Assembly: GCA_016763855.1 (NCBI GenBank)
Contig: JAESSY010000108.1
Coordinates: 1 to 52,890 of the forward strand
DNA: 52,890 nucleotides
Direction: 5' to 3'
From: Pseudomonadales bacterium
GTDB lineage: Bacteria > Pseudomonadota > Gammaproteobacteria > Pseudomonadales > Azotimanducaceae
Of the stretch, positions 7,222 to 15,021 are shown in pieces. A model generated the notes under the pieces. That model was not told the origin of the DNA, searched no databases, and saw only the letters and a program-made list of their open reading frames with translations. The stretch's first letter is position 1. The number at the start of each line of letters is the position of its first letter. The position numbers were made by a program, and so were the translations under genes.

Positions 7222-7572
7222 TTAATCTGACCATACTGCGAATTCATTGCCGCTTGGCTCAGTAAAGTGAAAGCGACGGCCACCTGGAAAAGGGAATATT
7301 GGTTTTATAATAACGCCATTAGCATTTTTTACTTTTGTAAGCGTTGCCTCAAGATCATTACTGTAAAACACAATTAGTGCAGCGCCACTGTTTGTTGAAG
7401 ACGATAACTCTGATTTAAAGAATCCACCATCAATACCCTGATCTGTAAACGCTGTATATTCGGGTCCGAAATCTTGAAATAACCATTTGAAGACTTGGGA
7501 GAAGAAGTTTTTTGTTGCCTGTAAGTTTTTTGCTGGCAATTCAATATAATTTACTTTTTCATGTTCATTCAT
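7222..7572 (-). CDS. VOC-family (glyoxalase-like) protein
   Basis: 116 residues, one complete VOC unit of two beta-alpha-beta-beta-beta modules. Seen: VNYIELPAKNLQATKNFFSQ at the start, GPEYTAF and DGGFF in the first module, then FYSNDLEATLTKV, FPGGRRFHFTEPSGNEFAVW in the second. These end strands normally supply the metal-binding Glu and His. Family members range from glyoxalases to small-molecule resistance proteins; no substrate can be assigned. It probably shares a transcript with the CopG antitoxin. Confidence 0.82.
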   Translation of the reverse strand: MNEHEKVNYIELPAKNLQATKNFFSQVFKWLFQDFGPEYTAFTDQGIDGGFFKSELSSSTNSGAALIVFYSNDLEATLTKVKNANGVIIKPIFPFPGGRRFHFTEPSGNEFAVWSD

Positions 7573-7647
7573 GTTTCTATCCTTCTATGTATCTAACATC
7601 AATAATGTGGCGCACTCAGTAACGAGGATGTTTTTGTGCTAGATTTT

Positions 7648-7687
7648 CCAACAAATAGGATTGGTCACGGCTGCCGCGTGACATATT
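7648..7687 (-). repeat. Repeat related to the attC-like site at 1119-1176
   Basis: On the minus strand the sequence ends CCTATTTGTTGG and contains GTCACG/CGTGAC arms (plus strand 7664-7669 and 7677-7682) around CGGCAGC. The site at 1119-1176 shares AATATG, GCG, CAGCCG, GACC, TATTT and GTTGG in the same order. Both start within 15-20 bp of a gene's stop on the same strand. The shared layout suggests one type of cassette-end or mobile repeat; this copy lacks a clear left core. Confidence 0.4.
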
Positions 7688-7700
7688 TTTACTCGCTAGT

Positions 7701-8129
7701 TTATGTGTTTTGTCGATCCGTTGCTCCCGGAAATATTAACTTTACTTGAGGAAAATAGGTTTTTAATTTACTAACATCTCTCGTTATCAAATTGAATCTT
7801 GAGATGCTAGCGTGAGCACCGATAAAAAATTCGAACAATGGTGAATTTTTTTCCCCTTTATTCTTTCTATATTTCAGAAATGTTTTTCCGGTCAAAAATA
7901 GTGCTTCACGCGGTATTTCAAGTACTTTTATACCAAGTTCAGACACAGCTGCTTCTACCTCTTCAATTCTATTAAATCCAATTGATATCTCAGTATAAAC
8001 AATTGAATTAATATATAAGGAATTTGTAAGGCTATATTGTTCTAGGATATCCTCTGACCATTCAGCCCAAATTAGATCGTTAGTAAATAGATCTAACAGC
8101 ACACAGGAATCAACAAGAATACCGTTCAT
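7701..8129 (-). CDS. vapC: PIN-domain toxin (VapC-like)
   Basis: 142 residues. Seen: D7 in ILVDSCVLLDLF, E47 in IVYTEISIGF, E100 in SPLFEFFIGAHA and D118 in LITRDVSKLKTYFP. PIN nucleases use three or four acidic residues to hold Mg2+; related proteins have Asp where this one has E100. The start overlaps the antitoxin stop (TAATG), as expected for a toxin-antitoxin operon. Family members cleave tRNA or rRNA when released from the antitoxin. The D-to-E change may reduce but need not abolish activity. Confidence 0.82.
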   Translation of the reverse strand: MNGILVDSCVLLDLFTNDLIWAEWSEDILEQYSLTNSLYINSIVYTEISIGFNRIEEVEAAVSELGIKVLEIPREALFLTGKTFLKYRKNKGEKNSPLFEFFIGAHASISRFNLITRDVSKLKTYFPQVKLIFPGATDRQNT

Positions 8130-8353
8130 TATGCGTCTCTTGTGAGCTTCATTATCTCATTAGTTGACATTTTTGCTGTTGCTATCCCTCGGAGTTTGTT
8201 GAATTTCCCCTTCGATTTCGGCTCATCCGTTTTAACTATGTAAAATTTGCCGTTATCTTCAATGAAATCTATTTCGGTTTCAGGGGTTATACCTAAATTT
8301 TCTCTAATAGCTCTAGGGATTGTTACTTGCCCTTTTGTAGTTACTCGCATCAT
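8129..8353 (-). CDS. AbrB/SpoVT-type antitoxin partner of the PIN toxin
   Basis: 74 residues from the Met at 8351-8353. The frame is open to 8422, but the AbrB fold begins at MMRVTTKGQVTIPRAIREN, a swapped-hairpin DNA-binding domain, so an internal start is preferred. The C-terminal half (DEPKSKGKFNKLRGIATAK) would wrap the toxin. AbrB-type antitoxins neutralise PIN toxins and repress their own operon. Coupling to the toxin is by the TAATG overlap. Confidence 0.8.
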   Translation of the reverse strand: MMRVTTKGQVTIPRAIRENLGITPETEIDFIEDNGKFYIVKTDEPKSKGKFNKLRGIATAKMSTNEIMKLTRDA

Positions 8354-8422
8354 TTTCACTCTAAGCAGAAAAGGTAATACCGTCATAGTATTACTATCGA
8401 ATTTTGCAATAATAACTTTCAA

Positions 8423-8597
8423 TCTATTGTCTCTATTAGGCTAACGCGAGTTCACCAGGCCGAAAAACTTTGTAGATTTTGTAGCATTGTATCTAAGCGC
8501 CACAAAAGGTACGTAACTTTTTGGGTCTGAGTGCAACGTTTCGCTATGCACTGCACAGCTTGAAATATACAACAAAATTAACAAGTTCTCCTACTTT
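8423..8597. other. Gene-free spacer between antitoxin and hypothetical gene
   Basis: No gene is seen. The minus strand contains short inverted pieces (GTGCA...TTGCAC) and GCGTTAGCC near 8440, which resembles but does not fit an attC R' core. The promoter of the AbrB/PIN operon probably lies here, but no clear -35/-10 pair stands out. Confidence 0.3.
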
Positions 8598-8816
8598 TCA
8601 TTGTAAATAGGACCATCCTCCGCCTAAGTCCTCATCGATGGAAGACTCAATATTCATACAGAATCCTGTTTCTATGCGCCAAATATAGAGAGTCTGATAA
8701 GTACCTTCATCGTCCGTAACAACAATTTCGAATTCATAGTTATCATCCAGACTGGGTTTAATGGTATATGAGCATTCAAATCCAACATCATATTCATCGT
8801 TTATGCTTATTAGCAT
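8598..8816 (-). CDS. Hypothetical protein
   Basis: 72 residues from the ATG at 8814-8816. The frame is open to a TTG at 8897, but that longer form would overlap the heat-shock-like promoter of the divergent hsp20 gene. The protein is acidic and probably beta-rich (DEYDVGFECSYTIKP, YEFEIVVTDDEG, TLYIWRIETGF), with no family I recognise. It may be the surviving 3' part of a longer gene. It is the last minus-strand gene of the accessory block. Confidence 0.45.
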   Translation of the reverse strand: MLISINDEYDVGFECSYTIKPSLDDNYEFEIVVTDDEGTYQTLYIWRIETGFCMNIESSIDEDLGGGWSYLQ

Positions 8817-8838
8817 CCCGCCTGCTATTTCCCATCTG

Positions 8839-8865
8839 CTTGAATATTTTCTTATCGCCCTTAGA
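8839..8865 (+). promoter_or_regulatory. Sigma-32-like promoter of hsp20
   Basis: CTTGAA at 8839-8844 and CCCTTAGA at 8858-8865 are separated by 13 bases. The heat-shock consensus is CTTGAAA, 12-15 bases, CCCCAT-T. The -35 half fits well and the -10 half only in its CCC. It lies about 35 bp upstream of the ATG of hsp20, with AAGGGAG at 8884-8890 as ribosome-binding site. Confidence 0.45.
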
Positions 8866-8899
8866 AAGAGAATGACGCTAATAAAGGGAGACAACAAAC

Positions 8900-9376
8900 A
8901 TGAGACTCTTTGACGAATTATCTAATGGATTACGTGGCACCATTGGCGGTATTGCCGAAGGTTGGCAGCACCTTTGGCTTCGTGCCAGAAATGCCATAAC
9001 CTATTTTGCACCGATCCCAAAAAATGAAAATAGCACTCATCAAAGCACTCAATGGGGCATCATGTTTGTTGATGTATTGGAGACTGATAAGGCGCTAGTT
9101 GTCCATCTAGAATCTCCGGGCATGAAACGAGAAGATTTTGATATCAAGATTGATCATCAGTTGCTGATCATCAGGGGAACGAAAAATGTTAAAGCTAACT
9201 ACGACGATGGTCGCTTCCATGTCACCGAATGTGCTTATGGACGTTTTGAAAGACTAATTCCTTTACCTTGCGAAGTCGATGAAAGTCAGACTATCGCAAA
9301 GTACAATAATGGCGTCTTGTCTATCAATTTACCTAAAACACAAGCAGCCAAAATTAGAAAAATCTCTGTGAACTAG
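8900..9376 (+). CDS. Hsp20/alpha-crystallin small heat-shock protein
   Basis: 158 residues. Seen: a variable N-terminal region to about residue 48, then an alpha-crystallin domain with VDVLETDKALVVHLESPGM, FDIKIDHQLLIIRG, RFHVTECAYGRFERLIPLP and the closing GVLSINLPK. Small heat-shock proteins hold unfolding proteins in the cytoplasm for refolding by DnaK/ClpB. A sigma-32-like promoter precedes it. The stop codon TAG is part of the CTAG target duplication of an inserted MITE, so the coding sequence is intact while its 3' region is new. Confidence 0.92.
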   Translation: MRLFDELSNGLRGTIGGIAEGWQHLWLRARNAITYFAPIPKNENSTHQSTQWGIMFVDVLETDKALVVHLESPGMKREDFDIKIDHQLLIIRGTKNVKANYDDGRFHVTECAYGRFERLIPLPCEVDESQTIAKYNNGVLSINLPKTQAAKIRKISVN

Positions 9377-9523
9377 GGAAGGTCTGATTAAGTGGATATT
9401 TTCGTCAGGGCAAGGAAGGGGCAAACGGAGAAAAGTGATTAATATGCTGTATATTAAGCACTTATTGAAGTTTGCGTCTGACGCCGGCATGGCGGAAATA
9501 TACCTTAATCAGATGTTCCCTAG
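9373..9523. mobile_element. 143-bp IS5-type MITE with CTAG target duplication
   Basis: CTAG at 9373-9376 and at 9520-9523 flank a 143-bp stretch whose ends are inverted: GGAAGGTCTGATTAAG on the left and CTTAATCAGATGTTCC on the right (14 of 16 paired). Weaker symmetry extends inward (GATATTTTCGTCAGGGC against TATATTTCCGCCATGCC). There is no transposase inside. Known: IS5-family elements duplicate 4-bp CTAR-type targets and often have ends starting GGAAGG. The left CTAG includes the hsp20 stop codon. The other chromosomal copy or parent IS is not in the window. Confidence 0.72.
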
Positions 9524-9557
9524 ATTTTCAAAACATGAATCTGGGCTGCAGCAAGGC

Positions 9558-10886
9558 TTACAAGCCAGGGCCCGGATTCATAGGAGACCCATCACTAAAA
9601 CGACTCAATCTAAAACGCTTCATATCATGGCCCGGCTTAATCCCTTGAACTAATTCCGACATGATTTTCCCGGCAGCGGGACCAATACCAAAACCATGGC
9701 CGCTAAATCCTGTTGCGAGGAACAAACCGGGATATTCGGAAATGCTATCCATCACCGGGACCACATCAGGGGTGGTATCAATCATGCCCGCCCAGGTTTC
9801 AACAAAAGGCACGTCCGCCAACTCTGAGACATGTTTTTTCAAACCCTGACGCATACGTTTAATGGCCGAGGGTGAAGGATCTGGATTTAGGATCCGGTTT
9901 TTTTCAAACAAGGTGACCTCGTCAGAGGACCACTTTCGCCTAGGCAACAATCTACGAATCAAATCATCACCAAAATTGAGCCTCAAATGACTTGCCGTTT
10001 GAATCAAGGCAGGTAGAAACTTAAACATATATTTGAAGGTATCTGCACAAGGATAGTGCTCGGTGTAGCCACCAGGGGCAATGGTGTAACCACCATCTTG
10101 TCTGCGACGAAACGCTATTCGCCCCCCTGCTGCTGCACCGTTGTAAAAATTAGGTGCGGGGGCGGATCGAGCAACCGTTGATCGCACCGTCAATTGAGGA
10201 AGATTTATACCATGATTACCCAAAAAGGCTGTACTCCAGGCGCCACCCGCACACACGACTGATTGCGCCTTAACACGGCCGTTCTCTGTGACGACACCCT
10301 TGACAATGCCACCTTCTATATCGAGGGTGCGCACAGCACAATTTTCTCGAATGGATACCCCCTCGCTCTGTAATTTTCGAGCAATGGCAGGAACAGCAGT
10401 GAAGGGCTCTGCACGTCCGTCACTTGGTGTCGACAATCCACCTTTCCAGTGTTTGGCAGAGTTACCCAGTTTTTCCTTAAGCTCTGTAGCGCTCAAAATA
10501 TAGCTATCTAGTTGATGCAATTGAGCCGTATTTATCCATTTTTCATAATTGGCCAATTCTTTCTTAGTTCTTGCGAGATACATAACACCGGTTTTCTGAT
10601 AACCCACCTCATCTCCAACTTCCTCAGCAATAGCCTCCCATATTCGCGCGCTTTCCATCATGACGGGCAGTTCCGCAGCATCCCTGCCTTGTTGGCGAAC
10701 CCAACCCCAATTACGGCTAGATTGCTCAGCGGAAACGCGTCCTTTCTCACAAACAAGCACACTAATACCAGATTGCGAAAGAAACCATGCAGTGGAAATA
10801 CCGATAATACCCGCGCCAATTATGACAACGTCGACTTCAGAGGGTAATTTATCCTGAAAGGTAATGGGGTCATTTATTGTAATCAT
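9558..10886 (-). CDS. FAD-dependent oxidoreductase of the DAO family
   Basis: 442 residues. Seen: the dinucleotide-binding GAGIIG at residues 24-29 with acidic E47 at the end of the second strand (VLVCEKG), RNWGWVRQQGRD next to the flavin site, VVCAGGAW, and the C-terminal ATGFSGHGFGIGPAAG block that closes the FAD site. This is the D-amino-acid oxidase/glycine oxidase-like fold, usually oxidising amines or amino acids. The substrate is unknown. It lies 45 bp after the deoxynucleoside kinase and ends about 35 bp from the MITE. Confidence 0.85.
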   Translation of the reverse strand: MITINDPITFQDKLPSEVDVVIIGAGIIGISTAWFLSQSGISVLVCEKGRVSAEQSSRNWGWVRQQGRDAAELPVMMESARIWEAIAEEVGDEVGYQKTGVMYLARTKKELANYEKWINTAQLHQLDSYILSATELKEKLGNSAKHWKGGLSTPSDGRAEPFTAVPAIARKLQSEGVSIRENCAVRTLDIEGGIVKGVVTENGRVKAQSVVCAGGAWSTAFLGNHGINLPQLTVRSTVARSAPAPNFYNGAAAGGRIAFRRRQDGGYTIAPGGYTEHYPCADTFKYMFKFLPALIQTASHLRLNFGDDLIRRLLPRRKWSSDEVTLFEKNRILNPDPSPSAIKRMRQGLKKHVSELADVPFVETWAGMIDTTPDVVPVMDSISEYPGLFLATGFSGHGFGIGPAAGKIMSELVQGIKPGHDMKRFRLSRFSDGSPMNPGPGL

Positions 10887-10931
10887 CAGGCATTCTCTTC
10901 AAACTAAAAGACGATACGTTCCCAAATCAAA

Positions 10932-11567
10932 TTAGGCGCTCGCCCTTTTAAACCCGGTGGGCAGTACCGCTTCAATTTTTTCCATCACATTAAGTTGATA
11001 GAGCAAATCATTGGCGTAATCTAATTTGTCGGTTTCTAATATCAGCACTTCGCTAAGCTGATAGTGCTCAATCCATGTTTCATACAAACGATGTATGCGT
11101 TTAATATAGGCAAGGGGAATGTCAAGTTCCATAGGTCGCGCTCGAAGTTTAATGCGCTTTCTGACTGTCCTGACCGAACACCTTAAGTAGATCAACAGAT
11201 CTGGTGGTTGAATGGCACCTAATATTGTCTCGTAAAACCCAAGATAAGTCTCCCAATCCCGATCGTCTATTCGGCCCATTTCATGAAGTGCCGTTGCAAA
11301 TATTTCTGCATCTTCAAATATGGTTCGATCCAGTACAACGACACCCTTCGATTTATCCAGTGCCTGATGCAGACGAAATTTGTTACTTAAAAAGTACATT
11401 TGGGAATGGAATGCCCAACGATTCATATCTTCGTAGAAATCCTCAAGATAAGGATTTTGATCATTGGGTTCATAAAATGGCAGGATGCCATAGGTACGGG
11501 CGAGAAATTCAACAAGGGTCGATTTACCTGCTCCAATATTGCCCGCTATTGCGATGGATTTTTTCAT
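10932..11567 (-). CDS. Deoxynucleoside kinase
   Basis: 211 residues. Seen: Walker A GNIGAGKST at residues 9-17, FYEPNDQNPYL, and LDRTIFEDAEIFA, the DRS-type motif of the dNK family (PF01712), then the Arg-rich lid RKRIKLRARP. These kinases phosphorylate deoxynucleosides in salvage using ATP; whether this one prefers dA, dG or dC/dT cannot be read here. It starts 6 bp after the OYE-type gene and probably shares its transcript. Confidence 0.88.
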   Translation of the reverse strand: MKKSIAIAGNIGAGKSTLVEFLARTYGILPFYEPNDQNPYLEDFYEDMNRWAFHSQMYFLSNKFRLHQALDKSKGVVVLDRTIFEDAEIFATALHEMGRIDDRDWETYLGFYETILGAIQPPDLLIYLRCSVRTVRKRIKLRARPMELDIPLAYIKRIHRLYETWIEHYQLSEVLILETDKLDYANDLLYQLNVMEKIEAVLPTGFKRASA

Positions 11568-11573
11568 GTCAGT

Positions 11574-12698
11574 TTAGTCTGATGAAATACTTTCCGATTC
11601 AACAAAGCCAGTCCAAGAAGACATATAGGCGATAAAAGATGTCGACAACCCTTCTTTGTCTAAGTGCGCCCGTGTCACTGGTATTTGTACAGGCTCGAAG
11701 TTGACATCTCGCTGGTATTGATTAGGAAAGTCATGATGTAAAATCGCTGCTCTTCCTAACATCACCCAATCCGCGCCAGCAACTAGTGCAAGCTCTGCAT
11801 CTTGCGGTGTTTGAATTTTCCCAGCAACACCAAGACGGACATTGCCTCGATCTAATGCTGTAAAATAAGACATCAGAGATCGACCTTGATACGCTTCTTC
11901 AACTGGCTCTTTTGTTACATCCCAAAGTGACATATCAAGAAACTCAATATTGCCACCATCCATTAACTGTTGGGCTAGTATTAAAACTTCCGATAGCAGC
12001 ATTCCAAATCGTTCCGGAGACAATCGAACACCGATTGAAAAATCATTCCGACACTCGGCACGAATGCCATCAATAATTTCAAACAAGATGCGGGATCGAT
12101 TCTCTAGGCTGCCGCCATATTGATCGTCTCTTTTATTAATCTCCGAGCTGATAAATTGGCCAATGATATAACCATGTGCACCGTGAATCTCCACCCCGCT
12201 GAAGCCGGCTTTCTCTGCTCGACAAGCTGCCTTAATGAAGTCTTGCACGAGGATTTCAACTTCTTCTGTACTGAGCGCCCTTGCACCTGTCTTTTCATTG
12301 ATCGAGGGACAAACAGGTGTTTCGCCAATCAATGCTTCAGGGGCACGCATGCCAGCATGATGTAACTGACAGATTGAAACACTATCACTATCATTAATTT
12401 TCATCGCAAGACGCGTTAAACCTGGCAGATGATCATCCGAAAAAACACCAAGCTGCCCCCGAAAACCTTGTCCTCGTGCCTGCACATGGGCAGCACAGGT
12501 CATCGTCAACCCAAAGCCGCCTGCCGCTCTCATGGTTAACCACTTGTATTCTTCGTCCGAGAGAATGCCATCCTCACCACTTTGCGTGTTCGTAAGGGGG
12601 GCTAACATAAAGCGATTCTTCATTTCAGGACCGCGTGTAAATGTCAATGACGAAAAAAGTTTACTCTTACTCACTCTCTCATTCACTCTCTCATTCAT
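11574..12698 (-). CDS. NADH:flavin oxidoreductase of the old yellow enzyme family
   Basis: 374 residues forming an (alpha/beta)8 FMN barrel. Seen: MKNRFMLAPLTN near residue 26, CQLHHAGMRA, the active-site HGAHGYIIGQF, NKRDDQYGGSLENR and GVRLSPERF, then GADWVMLGRAAI at the phosphate site. Known OYE enzymes reduce activated double bonds with NAD(P)H. The N-terminus has a short tandem duplication (NERVNERV). It begins 12 bp after ccmI, so it is probably read from the ccm transcript; a role in cytochrome maturation is not implied. Confidence 0.87.
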   Translation of the reverse strand: MNERVNERVSKSKLFSSLTFTRGPEMKNRFMLAPLTNTQSGEDGILSDEEYKWLTMRAAGGFGLTMTCAAHVQARGQGFRGQLGVFSDDHLPGLTRLAMKINDSDSVSICQLHHAGMRAPEALIGETPVCPSINEKTGARALSTEEVEILVQDFIKAACRAEKAGFSGVEIHGAHGYIIGQFISSEINKRDDQYGGSLENRSRILFEIIDGIRAECRNDFSIGVRLSPERFGMLLSEVLILAQQLMDGGNIEFLDMSLWDVTKEPVEEAYQGRSLMSYFTALDRGNVRLGVAGKIQTPQDAELALVAGADWVMLGRAAILHHDFPNQYQRDVNFEPVQIPVTRAHLDKEGLSTSFIAYMSSWTGFVESESISSD

Positions 12699-12710
12699 AG
12701 CGAGAACACC

Positions 12711-14006
12711 TTAAAAATCTTTGACCTGCTTTTCGATTCGCAACTTGATAACAGCGTTGTCAGCTGTTAAGTCGATTGTTTCTGACAATGCCTGATAATC
12801 TTCAGGGCTGACATTCGCAATCCCTGAAGATGATATTCGAGCTACTACCTGTACTTTATCGAAGTTGGCAAGTCCCATACCTTCCATCATGGCCATAGAC
12901 TCGTTAAGCGTAACCAATTTTGGTAAAGCGCCTCGGGCCAGTCTTTCAACAGCTAGCGGCATAGGAGGGCCATTAAGGGCCCGTGCGAACACAAATACCG
13001 ACATGCTCGCGCCCGCATCCACTGTATCTGCAACTTCGACTAAGATCTGAATTTCCCGTTTTTTAGAGACACCTTGAGACGCTGTTGGCTTTTGTTTCGT
13101 CACTTTAGGAATACTAATGTTTGCAGCCACCAAATCTTCTTCAATTCTAGAAATAGCACGTTCGATAAGCTCTGCTCGTTCTGGATCAGGGTTTGACGCA
13201 AGGGCTCGTCTAAATAAGTTCAACGAGTTAACTAGCTTACCTTCTCCAAATGCGCCCATAGCTTTTATTTCAAGCATCGTTACATCAGATGGATTTAAAC
13301 TTAAGGTATGATCAATCGCCGCTATTGCACGGGCAGTCAACTCCCTGTTTTCCGCCATATAAATCGTTTCTGCATAGTAAGATGCGATGCCATGATCCCG
13401 AGGAAATTTAGTCATCAAAAATTTAAAGGCAGCAGCGGATTTTTCATATTCCGCCATATTAAGATAGGACTGAGCCAAGAGAAACCATCCATCATGATTG
13501 TCAGGTTGGGTTTTCAACTTGGCTGCTAACTTATCAACACTGTCGCTCATGCCCTGTTTGTCATGAGGATCGGTTCGTTTCATCTCTTCTGCTAAAACAA
13601 CATCGTCAATAGCCCCCCAAGAAAGCCCGAAGTCAGAATAAGAGATTACCGCGAATAGCGGAATTAATAATGCCATTGCCAAAGGGAAACGCACTGAGCG
13701 ATGAGACTCAAACGTACTCGTCTCTCTCGCTCCACCCCCTTCTTCGGTTTCAGAGAGGAGGTTCTTTTTTAACTCAATTTCTAGTAGGTTGAACTCGTCA
13801 CTATCAATATCCCCGCTCTCTAGAGAGTGCTTATATTCGGTGAGTCGCTCGGAATAGATAGCCACATTCAAGCCCTCTCTATCCTGGTTATCACCAAGAG
13901 AGGGACTCTCTAATTCATACCTCTTTGTTTCATAGTAAAGGGGTAACAAAACAAAAGTTGTCGCTACCAAACAAAGCCCTGCGGCCAGTATCCAAAATAG
14001 TGTCAT
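12711..14006 (-). CDS. ccmI: Cytochrome c maturation protein CcmI
   Basis: 431 residues. Seen: a transmembrane segment at residues 3-23, a cytoplasmic loop with a leucine-rich coiled region (LKKNLLSE), a second membrane segment around 105-125, then tetratricopeptide-like repeats (HDGWFLLAQSYLNMAEYEKS, GIASYYAETIYMA) from about 165 and a periplasmic C-terminal domain. CcmI binds the apocytochrome C-terminus and delivers it to CcmFH. The 5' end overlaps the ccmH stop by 4 bp, so translation is coupled. Confidence 0.9.
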   Translation of the reverse strand: MTLFWILAAGLCLVATTFVLLPLYYETKRYELESPSLGDNQDREGLNVAIYSERLTEYKHSLESGDIDSDEFNLLEIELKKNLLSETEEGGGARETSTFESHRSVRFPLAMALLIPLFAVISYSDFGLSWGAIDDVVLAEEMKRTDPHDKQGMSDSVDKLAAKLKTQPDNHDGWFLLAQSYLNMAEYEKSAAAFKFLMTKFPRDHGIASYYAETIYMAENRELTARAIAAIDHTLSLNPSDVTMLEIKAMGAFGEGKLVNSLNLFRRALASNPDPERAELIERAISRIEEDLVAANISIPKVTKQKPTASQGVSKKREIQILVEVADTVDAGASMSVFVFARALNGPPMPLAVERLARGALPKLVTLNESMAMMEGMGLANFDKVQVVARISSSGIANVSPEDYQALSETIDLTADNAVIKLRIEKQVKDF

Positions 14007-14449
14007 AGAGATTCAGTTAGTTTTTTAAGGCGGGCTTCTTCTTCGGTACTCATTTCATGCTTTATTTTCTTTCTCACCACGTTATATGCAATAAAGAGCG
14101 CGAGCAGTAGCAAAACAAGTGGTCCAAACCAGAGTATGAGTGTTTCTTTTTTGAGTTGAGGGTCATAGAGAATGAAATCCCCATAACGCGCCAACATAAA
14201 TTCTCGTACTTCATCATCGCTTTTTCCTTCAACGACCAGACGATGTACTTCACGACGAAGGTCTCTTGCAACCATCGCATCCGAACCTGCCAGATTAGTA
14301 TTCAGGCACTGAGGACAGCGTAGCTCATCGATCAGGCCATTGTATCGATTACGCATTTCATCATTGGGAAACACATAGGCATCAATCGCACTATAAGCAG
14401 TCAGAGGAAGAAGGCTTAAAAAAAGCGCTAAGCATAATATTTTTTTCAT
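14003..14449 (-). CDS. ccmH: Cytochrome c maturation thiol protein CcmH
   Basis: 148 residues. Seen: a signal peptide (residues 1-20), the redox pair C45-P-Q-C48 in LRCPQCLNTNLAGSDA, GKSDDEVREFMLARYGDFI, and a C-terminal membrane helix at about 104-124. CcmH holds or reduces the apocytochrome CxxCH cysteines on the periplasmic side with CcmF and CcmI. It is the single-domain form without the CcmI fusion of E. coli. It overlaps both neighbours by 4 bp. Confidence 0.92.
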   Translation of the reverse strand: MKKILCLALFLSLLPLTAYSAIDAYVFPNDEMRNRYNGLIDELRCPQCLNTNLAGSDAMVARDLRREVHRLVVEGKSDDEVREFMLARYGDFILYDPQLKKETLILWFGPLVLLLLALFIAYNVVRKKIKHEMSTEEEARLKKLTESL

Positions 14450-15021
14450 GATTGAATATCTATCTTTGAAGATAAGTCTGCTTTCTTCATTTTTACTCTC
14501 TTAAGCTGATCTATTAGAGGCATCAATGTATTCGTCCAAAGTTCTCGATCAACAATACCAATATGCTTAAATTGGATAACACCTTCATCGTCTATTAAAA
14601 AAGTTTCGGGTGCGCCATAGACCCCCAAATCAATTCCTAATCTACCCTTGTCGTCAACGATGACTTTTTTAAAAGGGTCTTTATATCGCCTTAGCCATTT
14701 CCGTGCTTTGACAGGATCATCATTATAGTTGATTCCATAAATGGGAATATTTTCTTTCTGGCTTATACGCATTAACTCAGGGTGTTCTACGAGACAATTA
14801 GGACACCAAGTCGCCCAAACATTGACCAATGCGATTTCCCCGATAAGATCTTGTTTTGTGAGCGTTTCTTCACCGTGTAGAGAAGCCAGTTCAAATTCAG
14901 GGAAAGGTTGATTAATCAGCACCGTCGGTAAAATATGCGGGTCTTTTAATTGAAAGCCCCCAGCCAAAATAACGACGAGCAATAAAAAGGCGACCAATGG
15001 AATCAATAATGTAGGCTTCAT
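14446..15021 (-). CDS. ccmG: Thiol:disulfide interchange protein CcmG/DsbE
   Basis: 191 residues. Seen: an N-terminal membrane anchor (residues 5-22), a thioredoxin fold with WATWCPNCLVEHP (C73 and C76) and the cis-proline loop GVYGAPETFLID. CcmG is a membrane-anchored periplasmic reductant that keeps apocytochrome and CcmH cysteines reduced. The C-terminal tail (KRVKMKKADLSSK) is longer and more basic than usual. It overlaps ccmF by 4 bp. Confidence 0.92.
   Translation of the reverse strand: MKPTLLIPLVAFLLLVVILAGGFQLKDPHILPTVLINQPFPEFELASLHGEETLTKQDLIGEIALVNVWATWCPNCLVEHPELMRISQKENIPIYGINYNDDPVKARKWLRRYKDPFKKVIVDDKGRLGIDLGVYGAPETFLIDDEGVIQFKHIGIVDRELWTNTLMPLIDQLKRVKMKKADLSSKIDIQS

Noticed and set aside
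9435-9653. 72-codon plus-strand ORF
   Set aside because: It starts inside the MITE and ends antisense to the FAD oxidoreductase; no protein features.
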